Source: Liolophura sinensis
Taxonomy: Eukaryota; Mollusca; Polyplacophora; Chitonida; Chitonidae
NCBI RefSeq assembly: GCF_032854445.1
Contig: NC_088302.1
Coordinates: 50,624,046-50,688,045, forward strand
DNA: 64,000 nucleotides
Reading direction: 5' to 3'
The position numbers were made by a program, and so were the translations under genes. The notes under the pieces were generated by a model. The model was not told the DNA's origin. It did not search any database and was given only the letters and a program-made list of their open reading frames with translations. Positions 60,346 to 64,000 of the stretch are shown in pieces. The stretch's first letter is position 1. Every line of letters starts with the position of its first letter.

Positions 60346-63300
60346 ATTCGTTACACCGACTGTCTGTATATCGGAAAACAAGAATATGTAATGTGTTATT
60401 TGCTTTTTAGGAAACTCACTTAATATAAAACTTAATGTGACCTGACCTGATGAACTAAAGGACTGATCACAGTCACGAGGATATTTTTCGGTACCAAAAT
60501 GACCCAAACATGTTCCTATAATCCAGATATACAGTATTCAACATTAGCATCAACAAGCCGCCGCAGAACAGTCCAGTATGTTAGATTAGACGACGCCATT
60601 GTGCAGTTTATCTATAAACTGCTACTCGTTTTTGTTTTCTGAATTCTTGTTTATGAGTAATATTTGTCGACATTTCATTTAAAATTTGAAATGACGTTTA
60701 TAACATCATAAGAACGTATAGAACTAGATTCCAAAACTGTACGAATGACGTATATAGGCCTACATATGTAATTTCTACTCCGCCGTGCAGACTCGTACAT
60801 TTTTGGACAAGGTGATCATATATTCGATACTGAAGCGCAAATGGATGGCACCATTTAATATTAATTATGTGTTAGTTTTTCCACATGTGTTTGTGATGAA
60901 ATGAGTATATAATAGTACAAGAGAAGAAGAGTGTAATTGTAAACACAAGAGTAAAAGAAGGCATGCAGAGTGGCCAGAGTAGGAGTAGAGTAAAGAGTAC
61001 GGTAGTATGTGGAATCGGTACAGTTAGTCCACCTTGTCTGCACAACGTTGCATACAAATTACTTAGCCTGTCAGTTTCGACAGTACACTGTCATTGCCCT
61101 GCTTGAAATTGTACAGGGGTCCCGTTAGTGTTACCATGTTTACAAAAAGGTGTTAATGGTTGTAGGTAAAGGTGATTAACACCTGAGAGGCTACAGGTGT
61201 GCGGGTCAGACAGGTGTCAAATTCAGACCGTTCTTAAGTGACACGATGTCAAATTAGGGAGACTAATGCCCAAGTACCCCTAACCTTAATATCACCCAGA
61301 AATACTTCCATTAGCATTGTGCACACGAGAGACTGAGCCGACAAGGACTCAGTGTCAGGAGTACAGGCAGGTGTAGAAGGAGTGTTTTACGGGCTCTCAC
61401 TTTTACCTAGTTTTATTTTACCTAGTAAATTGTGTTTAAAACAATCTTTATAGAACAGCAACGCGCAAAAGTGTTAACCCATGATATACTAAACAGACTG
61501 CATTAAACGCCGAGCGTCAAAAGTGTCGCTTAACGCTTTTCATCAAAGCCTGTTGACGCTTCGCCTTGAAATGTAGATAAACTTGTTTTAGCGTTTAATT
61601 ATCTATATTTTTTTGAAGATTTTGAACATTCACTTTCCCGTTTTTAATACTTTACGGTTTTCGTATAGCCCACACTGATGTGAATGTACATTAAGGAACA
61701 TGCTTGTATACCCAAAGGCGGAACATTATTAATTTAAAGTAAGTGGGATAGTGTTACCTTTGGTGACACCTTTAACAGCGTTCTTTATCAGAACACATCA
61801 GTAACGGCTTCAAACCCTGGCGGTGAAGAAAGCTTGAAAAGAATCAGAACTTTCTACTGTGCAATGAATCATTTCTTTCTGTCAGCTTTGATGATTTTAC
61901 ACAACGATCTTGGCATAATGAACTCTGCGTTATCCTAACAGTATATATAGATACCGGTAGTAAACAAAAAATGACGTCATGTATTTATCTAATGACAGCC
62001 ATTTATCGTAATACTGATGGCCACCCGTGTAATACCTATGGGCCAAAACATGTGCAACGCGTTGGAGTTTATTATGAGGTACTTTTTAAATAAGCGGCTT
62101 CATAATCTTTGATGTCTATAAATAAATGTACATATATTTAAAGCTTTGGTTCGCTAAAGGGCTATGTTACAATTTAATAAGACCCGTTGTCTGGTAAGGC
62201 TGTGATGGTATATAGGTGCAATTTGATGAGAAGCGAGACTAAAGCTTGGTGTTTAATGTACTCAAGCAAGCGATCTCCAGGGTCAAGTTCGACAACTCCT
62301 GTCATCCAAACTCGGTGTAAGCCACGCTACCCGTGCCCCATGCCTTGATTGCATTCTCGCTCTTGCCTTATCTCGTCCCAGAGATCTGTTCTTTCTTTTT
62401 TCTTTACATTTTTCGTTTCGAACTATTTTTTACTGTCAAAAAGGAAAACCCCCCAGTATAGCATAAATGTAAATTGAGTAGATCCGTGCTACACCAGACA
62501 TTCGTCTGGTCACATACATGCCGTCAACCCATTTTCATCTGTATATAAACATATTTTTGACAGAATTACACCTGGAAAGACTTAGATTAAATATAACGAT
62601 AAAATTCTGTTTTATCAAATGAAATGTCTGGAGGGAAAACTAAATTTTAATTGCACCATGAAGATCAGGAGTCAATTATTGTTTGTGATCCACGGTATCT
62701 CACTTGACGTTTGCATTGCAGATCTAACGGCCATTTCAGTCATCGAGGACTTACAGAAACTAACTGTTAACTTTACGATCAAAGACACGTGTCTTAAGTT
62801 ACAGCTTAACTGACATGACTGTGACCATGTACACGTGGCCGACATATATTTTACGGTGACGGCGATATATAGACATTAAATTATCATTTCACATGTACTG
62901 AATAAAACATCATTTTTCTCAATGCAAAGCGCCGGAATTGGCTGTATTTTAAATCAGTGCTTATTGACACTGACGAAGGCTAAATTTGGCAAACACATGC
63001 ATGTACAGTAATTATACTGTCAGATATAGTACTTAGTTGCTGGACGCAGGATTTGATTGATAATACTTATTCGGTACATCGTGATGTTTGACTGTACTAA
63101 TTTCGGTGTGCTGTCCAAACACAAATCCCTCAGTCTGTTCTGTGTCGCTGATAGAGATCCATTAGAGTCCGTCAAATATTATTCACGTATTATTTAAATA
63201 CGCAGCATTTTGGAACCTTATAAACGCAATATACACTGTTCAAGCAAGTTCACAAAGAGTTATATAATTTAAAGAGATGATTTTGAAGGCTAATAAACAA

Positions 63301-64000
63301 GGTGTAAAATGCCCGGCAGAATTTGTTTTGGCACTTCAAAGCTACCGTGTTTACTCGACAGATTGGTTATGTCTGTTCGATTGTTCAGTCTCTTCTGTCG
63401 CTGGTAAGTGAGAGTTAGCTAAGGCTGTACTGTATATCCTTAAGTGTATAGATACGATCACACTAAATGTAAAACTAAAACAACTCAAATTTACACAGGT
63501 TAAACGTGTGAAAAAGATTTCTGCATGTTGAGAGGGTTTCTATCTCGACAATTTCATGCACCATCAGCAGCTTATTCAGGCACCGGGTGACAAATCACCG
63601 GGGTTGTCGAGATGGGAGGGAGATAAGTGGCTAGGGCTTTTCACGACTCAATCCGCGGGATCGACCACTCTATTGTGGCTGTCATACGGAGTTTCAGGGC
63701 TCATCCAAGCCACAGCTTCATTTTACACTTTCCATTTGACTTGTGGTGTTCCGTAAGCGATTAATGGATAAATCAACTTTTCATATGTACACAGGGCAAC
63801 AAAAATGCGTCAATGAAATCGCCCTTTTGTTTGAAGAGGGAAACAAAAGAGCGCCTAAGTGAACAGACGAGTTAAATAGTGAGACTCCGTCAACGAATGT
63901 TACGTGTGAGCTATAATAGCGGGCAGCAGAAAGTCCACTCTACCTGTCCGCATCTGACTTACGTCTGCCATGTGTTATTACTGCATACACACCTCAGTCG
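60346..64000. other. Non-coding sequence
   Basis: Mostly AT-rich, with slightly more balanced stretches at 61.1-61.4, 62.25-62.36 and 63.55-63.95 kb. Open frames at 62619-62813 and 63556-63756 are short and without recognisable domains. No repeat family member, RNA gene or promoter was supported. Confidence 0.5.

Overview
This 64 kb window looks like non-coding animal nuclear DNA, most likely from a marine mollusc or another lophotrochozoan. It is AT-leaning, has no operon-like packing of reading frames, and carries many microsatellites and minisatellites. It also holds at least nine copies of one tRNA-derived SINE. The 3' end of that SINE (a block reading TTGATTGGTGTTTTACG, then CAAGAATATTTCACTTA, then ACGACGGCGG in antisense, with an (AAAT)n tail) is, as I recall it, a common dispersed element of molluscan genomes. 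That taxonomic call rests on recall and not on a search.

I found no protein-coding exon, rRNA, intact tRNA or snRNA gene that I can support. All the longest open frames have trivial explanations: a polypurine satellite (45.35-46.27 kb), a 48-bp tandem array (43.14-43.43 kb), a 26-bp tandem array (59.2-60.35 kb), (TA)n and (GT)n tracts, or chance. Several of them begin at GTG rather than ATG. None contains a domain I recognise. The window is best read as an intergenic gene desert or the inside of a very large intron.

Layout. 0-15 kb: AT-rich single-copy-looking DNA with four antisense SINE copies or fragments and a 120-bp (GT)n tract at its right edge. 15-26 kb: mixed DNA with an AAT/ATT hairpin and two strong G-quadruplex motifs. 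26-32 kb: two sense SINE copies, one with a long (AAAT)n tail. 32-34 kb and 39-44.5 kb: GC-balanced stretches, with a second type of tRNA-derived SINE relic at 40.6 kb, a C-rich tract at 42.25 kb and a minisatellite at 43.1-43.7 kb. 45.1-46.3 kb: a SINE copy followed at once by about 0.9 kb of strongly strand-asymmetric polypurine satellite. 47-56 kb: GC-balanced blocks with regulatory-looking motif clusters, including a near-consensus SOX-POU composite site and a PBX/MEIS-like cluster. 56-59 kb: AT-rich DNA with a long (TA)n. 59.2-60.35 kb: a 26-bp minisatellite that grades into a 52-54-bp dimeric form. 60.35-64 kb: ordinary AT-rich DNA.

The most notable structural theme is that three unrelated tandem arrays each show a short monomer and a doubled or alternating higher-order unit: 24 to 48 bp, 26 to about 52 bp, and alternating about 37 and about 57 bp. 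I see no novel gene system. The items most worth testing are these layered satellites, the SINE/satellite junction, and the possible conserved non-coding elements in the GC-balanced blocks.
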